A program made the position numbers and the translations under genes. A DNA stretch of 41,810 nucleotides from Leptospiraceae bacterium. GTDB taxonomy: Bacteria; Spirochaetota; Leptospiria; Leptospirales; Leptonemataceae. The stretch is from contig PBEB01000013.1 of the NCBI GenBank assembly GCA_002717505.1, positions 41,929 to 83,738 of the forward strand, written 5' to 3'. This document shows positions 1 through 8,342 of this stretch, piece by piece (position 1 is the stretch's first letter; every line of letters starts with the position of its first letter). Under the pieces are notes generated by a model that ran no database searches, had not been told where the DNA came from, and saw nothing but the letters and a program-made list of their open reading frames with translations.

Positions 1-743
1 TTTTGAACCCTGTTTCCAATTTTCCTTTCGCATGGAATTCTATCTTTATCATAGATCCTCTGTATACGGTGCCGCTTCTTCTGGGGCTGGTTGTGGCCCT
101 ATTCCTTTCTCGCAAGTCAATCTGGAGGCAACGCTTTGTAATGGCCGGGCTTACGATTTCCAGTGTCTATCTCGGCTGGGGACAGATCGCCAAATCAATG
201 GTGGATACTGATTTTGAAGCTTCTCTCGAAGAACAGGGTATAGAATATCAGGCCTTCCTTTCAAATCCAACGGCGCTTAACTCAGTCCTCTGGATGGGCA
301 TGGCTCAATCAGAAGAGTTTGTTTATGTTGCACTCCATGGTTTGATGGATCCATCGGATGCGAAGATTCGCTGGATGCGAATCCCAAGAAACCAGGATTT
401 AATTTCCAATGCCATTCAATCCGAGAATCCTTACGTGGAAAGGTTGCTGTGGTTCTCAAGAGGTTTTTATCGACTGGAAAGGGATGCTGAGGGTCGGCTA
501 TTTTTTCACGACCTTCGTTTTGGTAGAAGCGATGGTTATCTCACTGAACGGGGAAATTACATCTTCCGATTTTACTTGAGCGAAGATGAAACTTCCGGCG
601 AAATTACGGGTTTTCAGCAATTCCGTCCTGTAGTGGAGGGAAGGGCCGCCACCATTGATCTTCTCTGGAAAAGGCTGAATGGAGATACGTCCATTCAGGG
701 AGAGGTGCAGCAAAGTCTGTATCCGGATCATTCTGCACCGTAA
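1..743 (+). CDS. Membrane-bound metal-dependent hydrolase (YdjM/DUF457-like), 3' part only
   Basis: The reading frame is open from the window edge to the stop at 741-743, so this is the C-terminal part (about 246 residues) of a gene that starts upstream; the TTG at position 3 is just the first codon in frame, not a convincing start. The visible part opens with a segment of the type PFAWNSIFIIDPLYTVPLL, characteristic of inner-membrane YdjM/DUF457 'metal-dependent hydrolase' proteins, followed by two hydrophobic stretches (about residues 20-36 and 45-58). The rest is a soluble, mostly extracytoplasmic-looking domain ending in a beta-rich region. The N-terminal His/Asp residues that bind metal in the family would lie outside the window, so activity cannot be judged. 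The next gene follows 57 bases later on the same strand. The family call rests on the DPLYT-type segment and overall layout; the substrate is unknown. Confidence 0.65.
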   Translation, partial: LNPVSNFPFAWNSIFIIDPLYTVPLLLGLVVALFLSRKSIWRQRFVMAGLTISSVYLGWGQIAKSMVDTDFEASLEEQGIEYQAFLSNPTALNSVLWMGMAQSEEFVYVALHGLMDPSDAKIRWMRIPRNQDLISNAIQSENPYVERLLWFSRGFYRLERDAEGRLFFHDLRFGRSDGYLTERGNYIFRFYLSEDETSGEITGFQQFRPVVEGRAATIDLLWKRLNGDTSIQGEVQQSLYPDHSAP

Positions 744-800
744 GAAATCCCGTCGCAGGAATAAGGGCCTTAATCTGCAGAAAAAGAATCTCCACTGACT

Positions 801-1769
801 ATGGCTCCATTATGGATAATAGGAATTTGTTTTACGGCTGGAATCCTCTTTCGCCGCTTCAAGGTATTTCCAGAAAATGGAGCGAAGGTTCTCAGCAGCT
901 ACATCATATATGTGGCATTACCTGCCCTGGTGCTTTTTCATGTTCATGAATTGAAATGGAATCCGTCGCTTCTATTCGCAGCATTGATGCCTCACTGGAT
1001 CTTTGCCCTGGCCTGGCTGGTTTTTAAAACAATCGGGAAGCGATTGGCATGGCACCGAAACACAGTTGTCTGCCTCACTTTGACCGCTGGTCTGGGAAAC
1101 ACTTCATTTGTAGGCCTTCCCATGATTCAGGCTTTCTTCGGCTCCGAGCATATGGGAACCGGCATTCTCATTGATCAGGCAGGAAGCTTTCTCTGTCTTT
1201 CAACCTCGGGTCTTCTGTATCTACTTCTTTCTTCTGAAAAGGAGACCCTGGCTGCAGGATCCAGCGAGCGATCCAGCGACAGAAAAAAACCAGCGGCAAC
1301 AGTGATGCGAAGAATCATTAGTTTTCCTCCTTTCATCGCGCTGACCATTGCATTAATGCTTTACCCTCTTGAATTTTCACAAACTGTCAAAGAGGTGCTG
1401 TCTGGTATTGGGTCCACCTTGACTCCTGTGGCCCTGGTTGCGGTTGGTTTTCAGATTCGCTTTCGATCCATTGCCGGACGAATCCCACAACTTTCGGTGG
1501 GGCTGATCTTTCGCTTAATTTTGAGTCCGCTCATCGTATTCGGCATGGCCCTTCTAGCGTTCGGCTCCCAGGCATCTCAGGCAGCAATGGCTTTGCCCGT
1601 TGCCATGCAGGTCACTGTATTTGAAGCCGCCATGCCTCCCATGATTACGGCCGGCATTTTATGCGTTGAATACGATAAAGATCCAGAACTTGCAGGCCTG
1701 ATGTTGGGACTGGGCATACCGCTATCCTTTCTTACTTTGCCGGTAGTTCATTTCTTACTGACTGGCTGA
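801..1769 (+). CDS. AEC (auxin efflux carrier) family permease
   Basis: This 322-residue, highly hydrophobic protein has about ten predicted membrane segments in two bundles split by a hydrophilic, Ser/Lys-rich loop near residues 148-168. That is the usual arrangement and length for the AEC/Mem_trans transporter family, which moves small organic anions such as malate or malonate, or auxin-like compounds, across the inner membrane. Typical family segments are visible: the N-terminal ILFRRFKVFPENGAKVLSSY, the Gly-rich AGLGNTSFVGLPMI, and the late VAMQVTVFEAAMPPMI. The ATG at 801 has no clear Shine-Dalgarno sequence, which is common in this window. It ends 13 bases before the convergent TPM gene. 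The substrate cannot be predicted from sequence. Confidence 0.87.
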   Translation: MAPLWIIGICFTAGILFRRFKVFPENGAKVLSSYIIYVALPALVLFHVHELKWNPSLLFAALMPHWIFALAWLVFKTIGKRLAWHRNTVVCLTLTAGLGNTSFVGLPMIQAFFGSEHMGTGILIDQAGSFLCLSTSGLLYLLLSSEKETLAAGSSERSSDRKKPAATVMRRIISFPPFIALTIALMLYPLEFSQTVKEVLSGIGSTLTPVALVAVGFQIRFRSIAGRIPQLSVGLIFRLILSPLIVFGMALLAFGSQASQAAMALPVAMQVTVFEAAMPPMITAGILCVEYDKDPELAGLMLGLGIPLSFLTLPVVHFLLTG

Positions 1770-1782
1770 GGGCTGGAATTTC

Positions 1783-2805
1783 CTACCATCCGCCGCTGGC
1801 GCCGCCGCCTCCAAAGGTGCCTCCGCCCCCTTTGAAGTCCTGACCGGATCCCTTGCCCGAGCCTCCGCTGGATCCGCCGCCAGAACCCATATTGCCGATG
1901 GCTCCTTTGGCAGCGCCCGCTGCAAGTAGAGCAAGAGGTGCCAGTAGATAGATCAGAAAGATCGCCCAGTAAGGAGGCCATTCACTCTGTCCTGTGATTC
2001 GCTGCCCCAGAAAGAAGGTGGCAACAAAGGCACAGAAAGCATAGGCAAGTCCCAGTATGGGATACATTGGATATGCATTGCTTTTCAAAGGCTCATGAAA
2101 GCTGTTCAGCACAGGTAAATACGCAAATAGCATTAACAGTGGAAGGAGAACCGCTACCAGGGAGTGCCACTTCCATCCAATGCCTGTTCGGGCTGTTAGT
2201 ATCCTGTAGATCAGATAGAGTGCTACAGGGATGAGCCCCAGAGTCATGGCAAGGCTGTAATTGATTACTATCTGAAGCACATAATCTTCGGTGGCTTCTT
2301 CGTAGAGCTCACGAGTCTGGTAGATCCATGGATGATTCTCTTTCTGGATGAATCGTTCCGTGAAAGCCTCCACTCGTCTGGCCTGAAGATTCTCTGGCCT
2401 GGGTTCAGCTACGAAATCCATCTCTGCGAATTGATAGTGCGAAGGCCAGGCATCTTTTGCGGCGTCATAACCCAGCCCAATGTGCTCGTAATCGAAGTCC
2501 CGGGAATGGTACTCCATCCGATCTTCCAGCATAAAAAGAAATCCGTCGCATCGGCTATCATTCAGGGCTCGGTATGTCTCTTCGTTCTGATAGTTGTAAA
2601 GACCCAGGACGAAGCAAACATTCAGTCCGGTGTGTTCTTGAATATTGGAGTGGGAACTTTCTATTGCGGCAACAGTAACTTCATCCGGTTCCCAGGAGCT
2701 TACCTCTTCGAAGTAGATCGGCGCTGCATATGCGCTCTGGGCCGTAAAAGCGAAAGTAAGAAATAAAACTCGGCGAATGTTTCTCCGTAACCTAACCATA
2801 CCCAT
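1783..2805 (-). CDS. TPM-domain (YgcG-like) membrane protein with Gly-rich tail
   Basis: The protein has 340 residues. It starts with a basic N-terminus and signal peptide (likely cleaved after AYA, about residue 27), followed by a TPM-type domain (about 30-170), which in characterised relatives sits outside the cytoplasm and has been tied to photosystem repair or envelope functions. Four membrane segments follow (about 178-300), then a Gly/Ser-rich tail ending GGGGASGGW, a hallmark of YgcG-like proteins. Its ATG at 2803-2805 overlaps the end of the upstream cyclase fusion gene by 14 bases (an in-frame ATG at 2797-2799 would shorten this to 8), so the two are translationally coupled and probably cotranscribed. 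The TPM assignment rests on architecture and the tail; the function of this copy is unknown. Confidence 0.7.
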   Translation of the reverse strand: MGMVRLRRNIRRVLFLTFAFTAQSAYAAPIYFEEVSSWEPDEVTVAAIESSHSNIQEHTGLNVCFVLGLYNYQNEETYRALNDSRCDGFLFMLEDRMEYHSRDFDYEHIGLGYDAAKDAWPSHYQFAEMDFVAEPRPENLQARRVEAFTERFIQKENHPWIYQTRELYEEATEDYVLQIVINYSLAMTLGLIPVALYLIYRILTARTGIGWKWHSLVAVLLPLLMLFAYLPVLNSFHEPLKSNAYPMYPILGLAYAFCAFVATFFLGQRITGQSEWPPYWAIFLIYLLAPLALLAAGAAKGAIGNMGSGGGSSGGSGKGSGQDFKGGGGTFGGGGASGGW

Positions 2806-4432
2806 AAAATTCTTCGGTAAAAATGTTTCCTGGCATCACTCCCATGGATGCCAGAGTATCTCGTATATCCTTGACGCCGGCCGGCGGACCTGCAATGAAA
2901 AATTGTGCTTTTTCTGGTTCTACCAGGTGCCTGCGAATCATTTCTGGAGTGATGCGACCAATCTCTTCATTCCATTCTTGCGGAAGGTCTCCTGTAATTG
3001 TAGGAACGTAGAAGAATCCTGGCTGCTGGGAAAGGTGCATCAACTCCTTATGGTAAAGAAATGAATCGTAATTTCTATTGCTGGATATCAGAAGCATACC
3101 AGGAATATTCTCTCCGTTGGCCTTTTTTCCCAGAAGCGTTCGAACCATGCTATAAAGCGGAGTAATCCCGATGCCGGCTGCAAGAAATACAAGCGAAGAG
3201 CCCGGTTCTTCGGGCAGTTTAAGTAGGCCTCCGGCATCCGTGGCAATGACCTGGTCTCCAGGTTTCATTTCCAGCATTCGTTTTTTGAAGTCAGATCCAG
3301 TATCTCTGGTAACGAGTTCGATAAAGGGATCCTGTTCTGCAGAGGCAATGGAAAAGGTTCTACTCTCCGTTCTTGAATCTCGAGGGAAGCGAACCTCAAA
3401 GGACTGGCCGGCTCTGAATTGAAAGTTGTCCGGTCGATCGAAACGAAACAGGTAGCTTCCCCGTGCCTTTACCTCTGTGGATTCCAGAGTTAGCATAAAT
3501 ACCTTGTTCACAATTTCGCATGCAAGGCTACGATCCAGGTCTCTGATTTCATACATCAGAAAATCGCCGGTCTTGCCCTTTAACGGAGCGCGGAACGTCC
3601 GGCCTCGCTTTACATAGGTTTTTGTATGGCGAAAGACCTCTTCGCTCACAAGCAGGGGGGCCTGAGCTTTCTTGGTTTTAGCCTCCAGCCTGGCTGCCAT
3701 ATTTACTGAATCCCCGATCAGAGTAAAAGCAGCATTACTATGATGCCCCAGTTCTCCTACGACTACGGGGCCGTAGTGAATGCCCACGCCAATCTTCAGC
3801 TCATAGTCCAAATGTTTGCGGGCATACTGATTCACTTCTTCCAGCTTTTCAAGCATCTGAAGGCCAGCATTTACAGCTCTTACGCAAATGGACACTGCAT
3901 CGTTCTCTTTTAGCCCGAAGCTGGCCATCAGTCCGTCGCCTATGTATTTGTCGATGATCCCTCCATTGGCCAGAACCACTTCACCCATGGTTTCGAAATA
4001 TCGATTCAGCAGATGGATTATATCATAGGGGAGGTTACTTTCCGAAAAATTTGTGAAGTTTCGCACATCGCTAAAAAGGATGGCAACGTTCTCTTCGCGG
4101 CCAGTGGTACGAACAGCTCGTCCACGTACAGCATCGTAATCCTTATCATCCAGCACCAATCTGCGAATATGGATGGGCCCTTTAATCATTGTCTGACAGG
4201 CCAGTCTTACGTTACTTTCCAGCCCTCGGCGTCGGGACAGTGCTCGTTCCGCTTCATTTCTGGGTTCCAGATTATCCTGACCGGAAAGAATCAGCACCCT
4301 GCATGTAGAGCAGCGTGCCTGACCGCCGCAGGCATGCATATGTTCCAGACCGTTTTTTAGTGAAGTCTCCAGAATTGTATCTTCTGTAGATGCCTCGATG
4401 GTTCCGGAATTCTCATACTGGATTTGCGCCAT
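2792..4432 (-). CDS. Ferredoxin - class III adenylyl/guanylyl cyclase - ferredoxin reductase fusion
   Basis: The 546 residues form three domains. Residues 1-95 are a plant-type [2Fe-2S] ferredoxin with C35-x5-C41-x2-C44 and C79. Residues about 113-300 are a class III nucleotide cyclase: metal-binding D122 (LFSDVRNFT) and D166 (KYIGDGLMASFG), purine-contacting K162 and T237, transition-state N244 and R248 (IGDSVNMAARLE), so it looks catalytically complete. Residues about 305-546 are an FNR-like flavin/NAD(P)H domain with the flavin motif RTFSIAS (358-364), the dinucleotide loop AAGIGITP (418-425) and a C-terminal EEFYGYG. The expected activity is cyclic-nucleotide synthesis in the cytoplasm, gated by electron flow from NAD(P)H through flavin to the iron-sulphur centre. 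Ferredoxin-cyclase fusions are known; a reductase on the same chain is unusual. There is no membrane segment. It is coupled by overlap to the TPM gene downstream. ATP versus GTP preference is inferred only from K/T. Confidence 0.9.
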   Translation of the reverse strand: MAQIQYENSGTIEASTEDTILETSLKNGLEHMHACGGQARCSTCRVLILSGQDNLEPRNEAERALSRRRGLESNVRLACQTMIKGPIHIRRLVLDDKDYDAVRGRAVRTTGREENVAILFSDVRNFTNFSESNLPYDIIHLLNRYFETMGEVVLANGGIIDKYIGDGLMASFGLKENDAVSICVRAVNAGLQMLEKLEEVNQYARKHLDYELKIGVGIHYGPVVVGELGHHSNAAFTLIGDSVNMAARLEAKTKKAQAPLLVSEEVFRHTKTYVKRGRTFRAPLKGKTGDFLMYEIRDLDRSLACEIVNKVFMLTLESTEVKARGSYLFRFDRPDNFQFRAGQSFEVRFPRDSRTESRTFSIASAEQDPFIELVTRDTGSDFKKRMLEMKPGDQVIATDAGGLLKLPEEPGSSLVFLAAGIGITPLYSMVRTLLGKKANGENIPGMLLISSNRNYDSFLYHKELMHLSQQPGFFYVPTITGDLPQEWNEEIGRITPEMIRRHLVEPEKAQFFIAGPPAGVKDIRDTLASMGVMPGNIFTEEFYGYG

Positions 4433-4550
4433 AGTCCAACATCGGTTTAAACCCTGAATTTGTCCTTCCTTTGTCGGAAGCCAGGTTCAGCCTAATTGTT
4501 TTCCTTTAAGGAAGCTTCGGATTTGGCCGAACCGAAATCAGAGACCAGGA
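4433..4550. promoter_or_regulatory. Divergent intergenic region with short palindromes
   Basis: These 118 bases separate the minus-strand cyclase fusion from the plus-strand TPR gene and must hold both promoters. A 13-bp palindrome TTCCTT-T-AAGGAA lies at 4501-4513, and a TTCGG/CCGAA pair follows near 4516-4532. I see no convincing -35/-10 pair. The palindrome is a candidate operator only. Confidence 0.3.
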
Positions 4551-6656
4551 ATGCTTAAAGAGGAAGAATACTCCCGTCAGCGTCATGGCAATGGAAAAAA
4601 AAGCTCCATGCAGCAGAAAGCCATGGGCCTACGATTCAGCAACAAATATAAGCTGTTGTCAGGTATCGGGGATGCCAGGAGCATCAGCCGTTCCCGGATT
4701 CCTGCCGGCGCAGGTTTGCTGGCCCTGTGGATTCTCGCTCTTTTCTTTTCTTTGCCACAGCCAGCCCGGGCCGAGGAACCCGGTTCCCTCTATAAAAAGC
4801 CCCAGGAAATCTTTGATCGAGCCACCATTCAGGCCCTGGAGGATCGGCTGGAAGGGGGCGAACCTCTGGATGCCCTGGCCGGAGAAATAGAGCGCCAGAT
4901 TGCACGGTACACATCGCAGTTTTCCGCGGAGAAAAGGATCCAGGTAGAAAGAAGCCAGATTCCTGAAGGCAGGGAGCACTGGGATGTAAACCTGGTGCGT
5001 TTGATTCGACTGGCCCGCCAAAAAGAGCCGGGTTCCCGCTATTTCCTGGGCTATTCGCCCTATCTTTACCAATTACACGTTCTTCTGGGGCAATGCTACG
5101 AGCGTCAGGGTGATATGCGCCGGGCCCTGGCTGAATACAACCAGGCCTTTCGCTACAATCCCGTGGAGATTCCCTACAGTGCACTGTTGCCCGTGACCAA
5201 TGCCAATGAGCCTCTGACAGAGCAGGAAAGAGAGAGGTTCTACCTTTCGATGCTGGATGGATTCGCAGATCCAGATCGCATTGAACAGGAATCCAACGAT
5301 CAATGGGCCAATGAAGCGAGACGATTTCGCAACCTCATGGAACAACACATAGAGTTAAAGAAGGACCTGGAGCAACAGAGGAAACAGCCTGCTGTAGCCA
5401 GATCTGTCTTGCTCAGGGGCGGGCAGGTAGACCCGGCGGCCGAAGAGCGGCAATTGCAGCAAATGGAAAATCAGATGCAAACCATTGTGGATCAAATGGA
5501 AAGCATTCGCACAGGGGCCTATCTTGAATACAAGCGGAACAAGGAGCGGCAGAGCGGGGACCTGGTATTTCGCATGGCCGAGCTCACCCGAGAAATCGAA
5601 AAGGATAACAAACAACATCAGCGATTAACTCAAAAGTCTCAGTTCTATGGAGATTCTCCCACGGTGCCTGAAAGAACTGAATTCTCCAATTTCGTAGGCT
5701 ATGGAATTCTCCTGGAGTTAGCGCATCGCATAGATCCTGATCGCCTGAAATTCCTGGAAGCCCTTTCCGAGGAGTACTCTCGTAGCAGGAAAACGGGCTA
5801 TGCCATTGAATTCGAAAAGAGATTTCTTGAGCTGGCAAATCAGAGAAACGATGCGAACCCCGGATCTGTGGACGCGGAAAGAATCAATGCTAGAATGAGC
5901 AATCTTGCAGGGCTCTACACCGATGAACGGCGCTATCTGAAAGCCATAGAAATCTATGAAACACTACTGGATCGTTCTGCTGCGGATCAGCCCGGGCAGG
6001 GACTGCTCACTCGAAATCAGCAGGCCAGATACCATCTGGCAGAGCTTTATTTTCAGCATACAGGGAAGCGGCGCAGAAGTATGGAGCTCTACGAGCAGGT
6101 ACTCCAGGAAGTGCCCAATACAAGACAGGATGACTTTGCCCTTGAACTGGAGCGACAGAGGATTCGGTTTCGCATCCATAACCATCTGGCTGAACTCAAT
6201 CGAAAGATTCGAAGAACCGATCAAGAAAAATCCAGGCTGGATCTGGCCCGGGAAGTCTATTTCGAACTGGAAGCAGAAAGGGATCGCATACTTCAGGAAC
6301 AAAACGATCTAAAAGAGCGAATCCTCACTCTCAAGCAACAGTTACGAACCTCCGACGATCCGGAAATCAGACGTCAGTACTATCGACTTCTTTATATTGA
6401 GCAACCTGATGTAGATGAGCGCCTGGGAGATGTTCGCACAGGTCTGGCAGCCATGGACATAGGCACGGTACTGGAACGCCGGGCTTTTCTACATATCCAG
6501 GATCATGAATTCGACAGCGCCATAGCCCTTTACAATGAAATGCTTAGCCGGGCCGAAAGCCGGGCTGCATCCAGAGCCCGCAAAAATATTATTATAGTCA
6601 ATCGCACGCTGGAAGACGGAGTTCTGCGACGTCCAGAGCTGCCAGCCCAGTGGTAA
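4551..6656 (+). CDS. Exported TPR / coiled-coil protein
   Basis: The frame has 701 codons. After a basic, unusually long N-terminus (about 50 residues) comes a hydrophobic stretch (about 53-72) and a signal-peptidase site after ARA, so the mature protein probably lies in the periplasm. If the true start is the Met at codon 20 or 25 (4608 or 4623), the signal peptide would have a more usual length; the ATG at 4551 abuts AGGA. The mature part is hydrophilic and almost all helical: a TPR-type unit near 165-195 (LGQCYERQGDMRRALAEYNQ), a long charged coiled coil (about 250-350), more TPR units around 440-545 (YLKAIEIYETLLDRS and similar) and a last unit near 645-675. Such proteins scaffold envelope complexes, and nothing here points to an enzyme. 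A small lipoprotein gene follows after 42 bases. Partner and function are unknown. Confidence 0.72.
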   Translation: MLKEEEYSRQRHGNGKKSSMQQKAMGLRFSNKYKLLSGIGDARSISRSRIPAGAGLLALWILALFFSLPQPARAEEPGSLYKKPQEIFDRATIQALEDRLEGGEPLDALAGEIERQIARYTSQFSAEKRIQVERSQIPEGREHWDVNLVRLIRLARQKEPGSRYFLGYSPYLYQLHVLLGQCYERQGDMRRALAEYNQAFRYNPVEIPYSALLPVTNANEPLTEQERERFYLSMLDGFADPDRIEQESNDQWANEARRFRNLMEQHIELKKDLEQQRKQPAVARSVLLRGGQVDPAAEERQLQQMENQMQTIVDQMESIRTGAYLEYKRNKERQSGDLVFRMAELTREIEKDNKQHQRLTQKSQFYGDSPTVPERTEFSNFVGYGILLELAHRIDPDRLKFLEALSEEYSRSRKTGYAIEFEKRFLELANQRNDANPGSVDAERINARMSNLAGLYTDERRYLKAIEIYETLLDRSAADQPGQGLLTRNQQARYHLAELYFQHTGKRRRSMELYEQVLQEVPNTRQDDFALELERQRIRFRIHNHLAELNRKIRRTDQEKSRLDLAREVYFELEAERDRILQEQNDLKERILTLKQQLRTSDDPEIRRQYYRLLYIEQPDVDERLGDVRTGLAAMDIGTVLERRAFLHIQDHEFDSAIALYNEMLSRAESRAASRARKNIIIVNRTLEDGVLRRPELPAQW

Positions 6657-6698
6657 AAGAGCGCTTGACTGGACTGCATTCAAACTGCAAAAGATTGA

Positions 6699-6983
6699 AT
6701 GAAATCAATTCGGTGGATATTTATACCCACTCTCCTTTCCATCCTTTTTCCGGGATGCGGACCTACCCTTCAGCAGCGCAAAGCTACAATACAGAATCGG
6801 CAGATGGTAATCACTCAATGCGCTGGACCGGAAATCGATGCGCGCTGCATTGAGGAAGCTACAAAGTACAGCTGCAATGGACGTCCGCTGGTAATGTCCA
6901 TGAACCGGGACTTACAGAAAGAAGCGGCTCGAGCTTTTGGTAGCAATGAAAACCGCTACTATATAGTAGGCGAATGCCTGTAG
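6699..6983 (+). CDS. Small lipoprotein, hypothetical
   Basis: The gene encodes 94 residues. The N-terminus MKSIRWIFIPTLLSILFPGC is a clear lipoprotein signal peptide with the modified Cys at position 20 (FPGC). The mature part is about 74 residues with three further Cys (in QCAGPEIDARC and YSCNG) plus a penultimate Cys, so disulphides are likely. It probably belongs to the same transcript as the TPR gene 42 bases upstream and would be anchored in an envelope membrane. I do not recognise a family. Confidence 0.6.
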   Translation: MKSIRWIFIPTLLSILFPGCGPTLQQRKATIQNRQMVITQCAGPEIDARCIEEATKYSCNGRPLVMSMNRDLQKEAARAFGSNENRYYIVGECL

Positions 6984-7089
6984 CAAAGATTGGTTCTATC
7001 TTCGGGCTCAGGCATCTGTTCTCTGCATCGAATTAAACTTTGCATGAATGGGACCAATGGGTGGCGTCGATCTGGAAATTTAATTTGCT

Positions 7090-7770
7090 ATGGGGCAGGA
7101 CTTTCGCATCATGTCCGGCATACAGGTCTTTGGCCTGACCCTACAGGAACCCTATCTGGAACCAGAAAAGCAAATCGAACCCCCGGATCAGAGTAGTATG
7201 CTTCGCATGGCTGTCTTTGTGGAAGGTGGGATGGGGCTTCTGGCAATCGGTCTTGGCTATCTTTTTGGGTATCATCCTCTTACAATGATTCACGTGGAAA
7301 TGGATCGTTGGCCGGATCTACTGGGCCTTGTTGCCATTCTCCCCATGTTTCTGTTCTTTTTGCTCATCGGAAAATTGAACCTGGAGCCGTTTCGATTGCT
7401 TCGATCCAGGCTGGATCAAGTTATCCTGCCTCTATTTCGCGGACTCTATCTTTCGGACCTGTTCTGGTTATCCCTGCTGGCCGGGGTAGGGGAAGAGCTG
7501 CTATTTCGCGGATTCCTGCATCTGTGGCTGGCAGACTGGTTGGGGATTCCTGCTGCCGTGCTGCTCACTGCCACTTTGTTCGGTCTGGTTCACTGGGTCA
7601 CGCCGATGTATGCGCTGATTGCTGGATTGATGGGCCTGCTACTCAGTATGAGCTTGCTCTATACAGACAATCTGTTGGTAGCTATCCTAATCCATGGTCT
7701 CTATGATTTTCTGGCCCTATGGTATTATTTGAGAGTGGTTCATCGTGCAGGGCCGGCAGAAGAGTCCTGA
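7090..7770 (+). CDS. CPBP-family intramembrane metalloprotease
   Basis: The 226-residue membrane protein carries the full CPBP (Abi, Rce1-like) signature: E135-E136-xxx-R140 (EELLFRG), H168 in FGLVHW, and H202-xxx-D206 in HGLYDFL. These residues lie in or next to membrane helices and build the glutamate protease site. About six hydrophobic segments are visible from residue 38 on. The first 35 residues are hydrophilic; a Met at codon 37 or 40 could be an alternative start. Roles of the family include processing of prenylated or signal-like peptides and self-immunity to peptide toxins; no bacteriocin genes are nearby. There is no strong Shine-Dalgarno sequence, and 106 bases separate it from the gene upstream. 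Confidence 0.85.
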   Translation: MGQDFRIMSGIQVFGLTLQEPYLEPEKQIEPPDQSSMLRMAVFVEGGMGLLAIGLGYLFGYHPLTMIHVEMDRWPDLLGLVAILPMFLFFLLIGKLNLEPFRLLRSRLDQVILPLFRGLYLSDLFWLSLLAGVGEELLFRGFLHLWLADWLGIPAAVLLTATLFGLVHWVTPMYALIAGLMGLLLSMSLLYTDNLLVAILIHGLYDFLALWYYLRVVHRAGPAEES

Positions 7771-7905
7771 TTAACGGCCGGGCCCCGGGGAAAGATCAGC
7801 AGTGGACGGGGAAAAACAGGAATCGTTCAATTAAAAGCGACCAAAATGGCCCAAAAATGGAAATCTGATTGCGAAAAATGACCGCCCTCGGGACTCTGAG
7901 CCAGT

Positions 7906-8304
7906 ATGGCCACCAGAAATGATCAGCTGAACAGTGTAATTGGCCCCGGTTCCATATTCGAGGGCAAATTCTATATATCCGGTTCCCTGCGGATTGACGG
8001 AAAATTCGAAGGGGAAATCAAAACCGAGGACGAGCTCCATGTCGGTGAAACCGGAAAAGTAAAGACCAATATCAATGCCCGGAATGTAACCATGTCCGGC
8101 ACAATGATCGGCAATATTAAAGCAGAAGAAGAAGTTCGGCTGGAGAAATCCGGTAAGCTGATGGGGGACATTGACTCTCCCATTCTACACATTGCTCCTG
8201 GCACCATAGCTCAGGGACGGGTGAACATTACCGGCGGCCAGAAGAAGGATGTGAAGAAAATCGTAGAGGAGGCCTACGGATCCGTCAAAACTCCGGAAAA
8301 ATAA
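7906..8304 (+). CDS. Bactofilin
   Basis: The protein has 132 residues, with the single bactofilin (DUF583) domain filling residues about 10-110. The repeating beta-helix pattern is plain: GSIFEGKFYISGSLRIDGKF, then units such as LHVGETGKVKTNINARNVTM and VRLEKSGKLMGDI, with short disordered ends. Bactofilins polymerise without nucleotide into filaments that sit on the membrane and place cell-wall enzymes. A bactofilin affects helical pitch in Leptospira biflexa, and CcmA works with M23 peptidases in Helicobacter helical shape. The LysM-M23 peptidase gene starts 38 bases downstream on the same strand, so a cell-shape operon is the natural reading. Confidence 0.93.
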   Translation: MATRNDQLNSVIGPGSIFEGKFYISGSLRIDGKFEGEIKTEDELHVGETGKVKTNINARNVTMSGTMIGNIKAEEEVRLEKSGKLMGDIDSPILHIAPGTIAQGRVNITGGQKKDVKKIVEEAYGSVKTPEK

Positions 8305-8342
8305 TGACCGGATTATGTTGATTGGCCGATTGATCCTATAGC

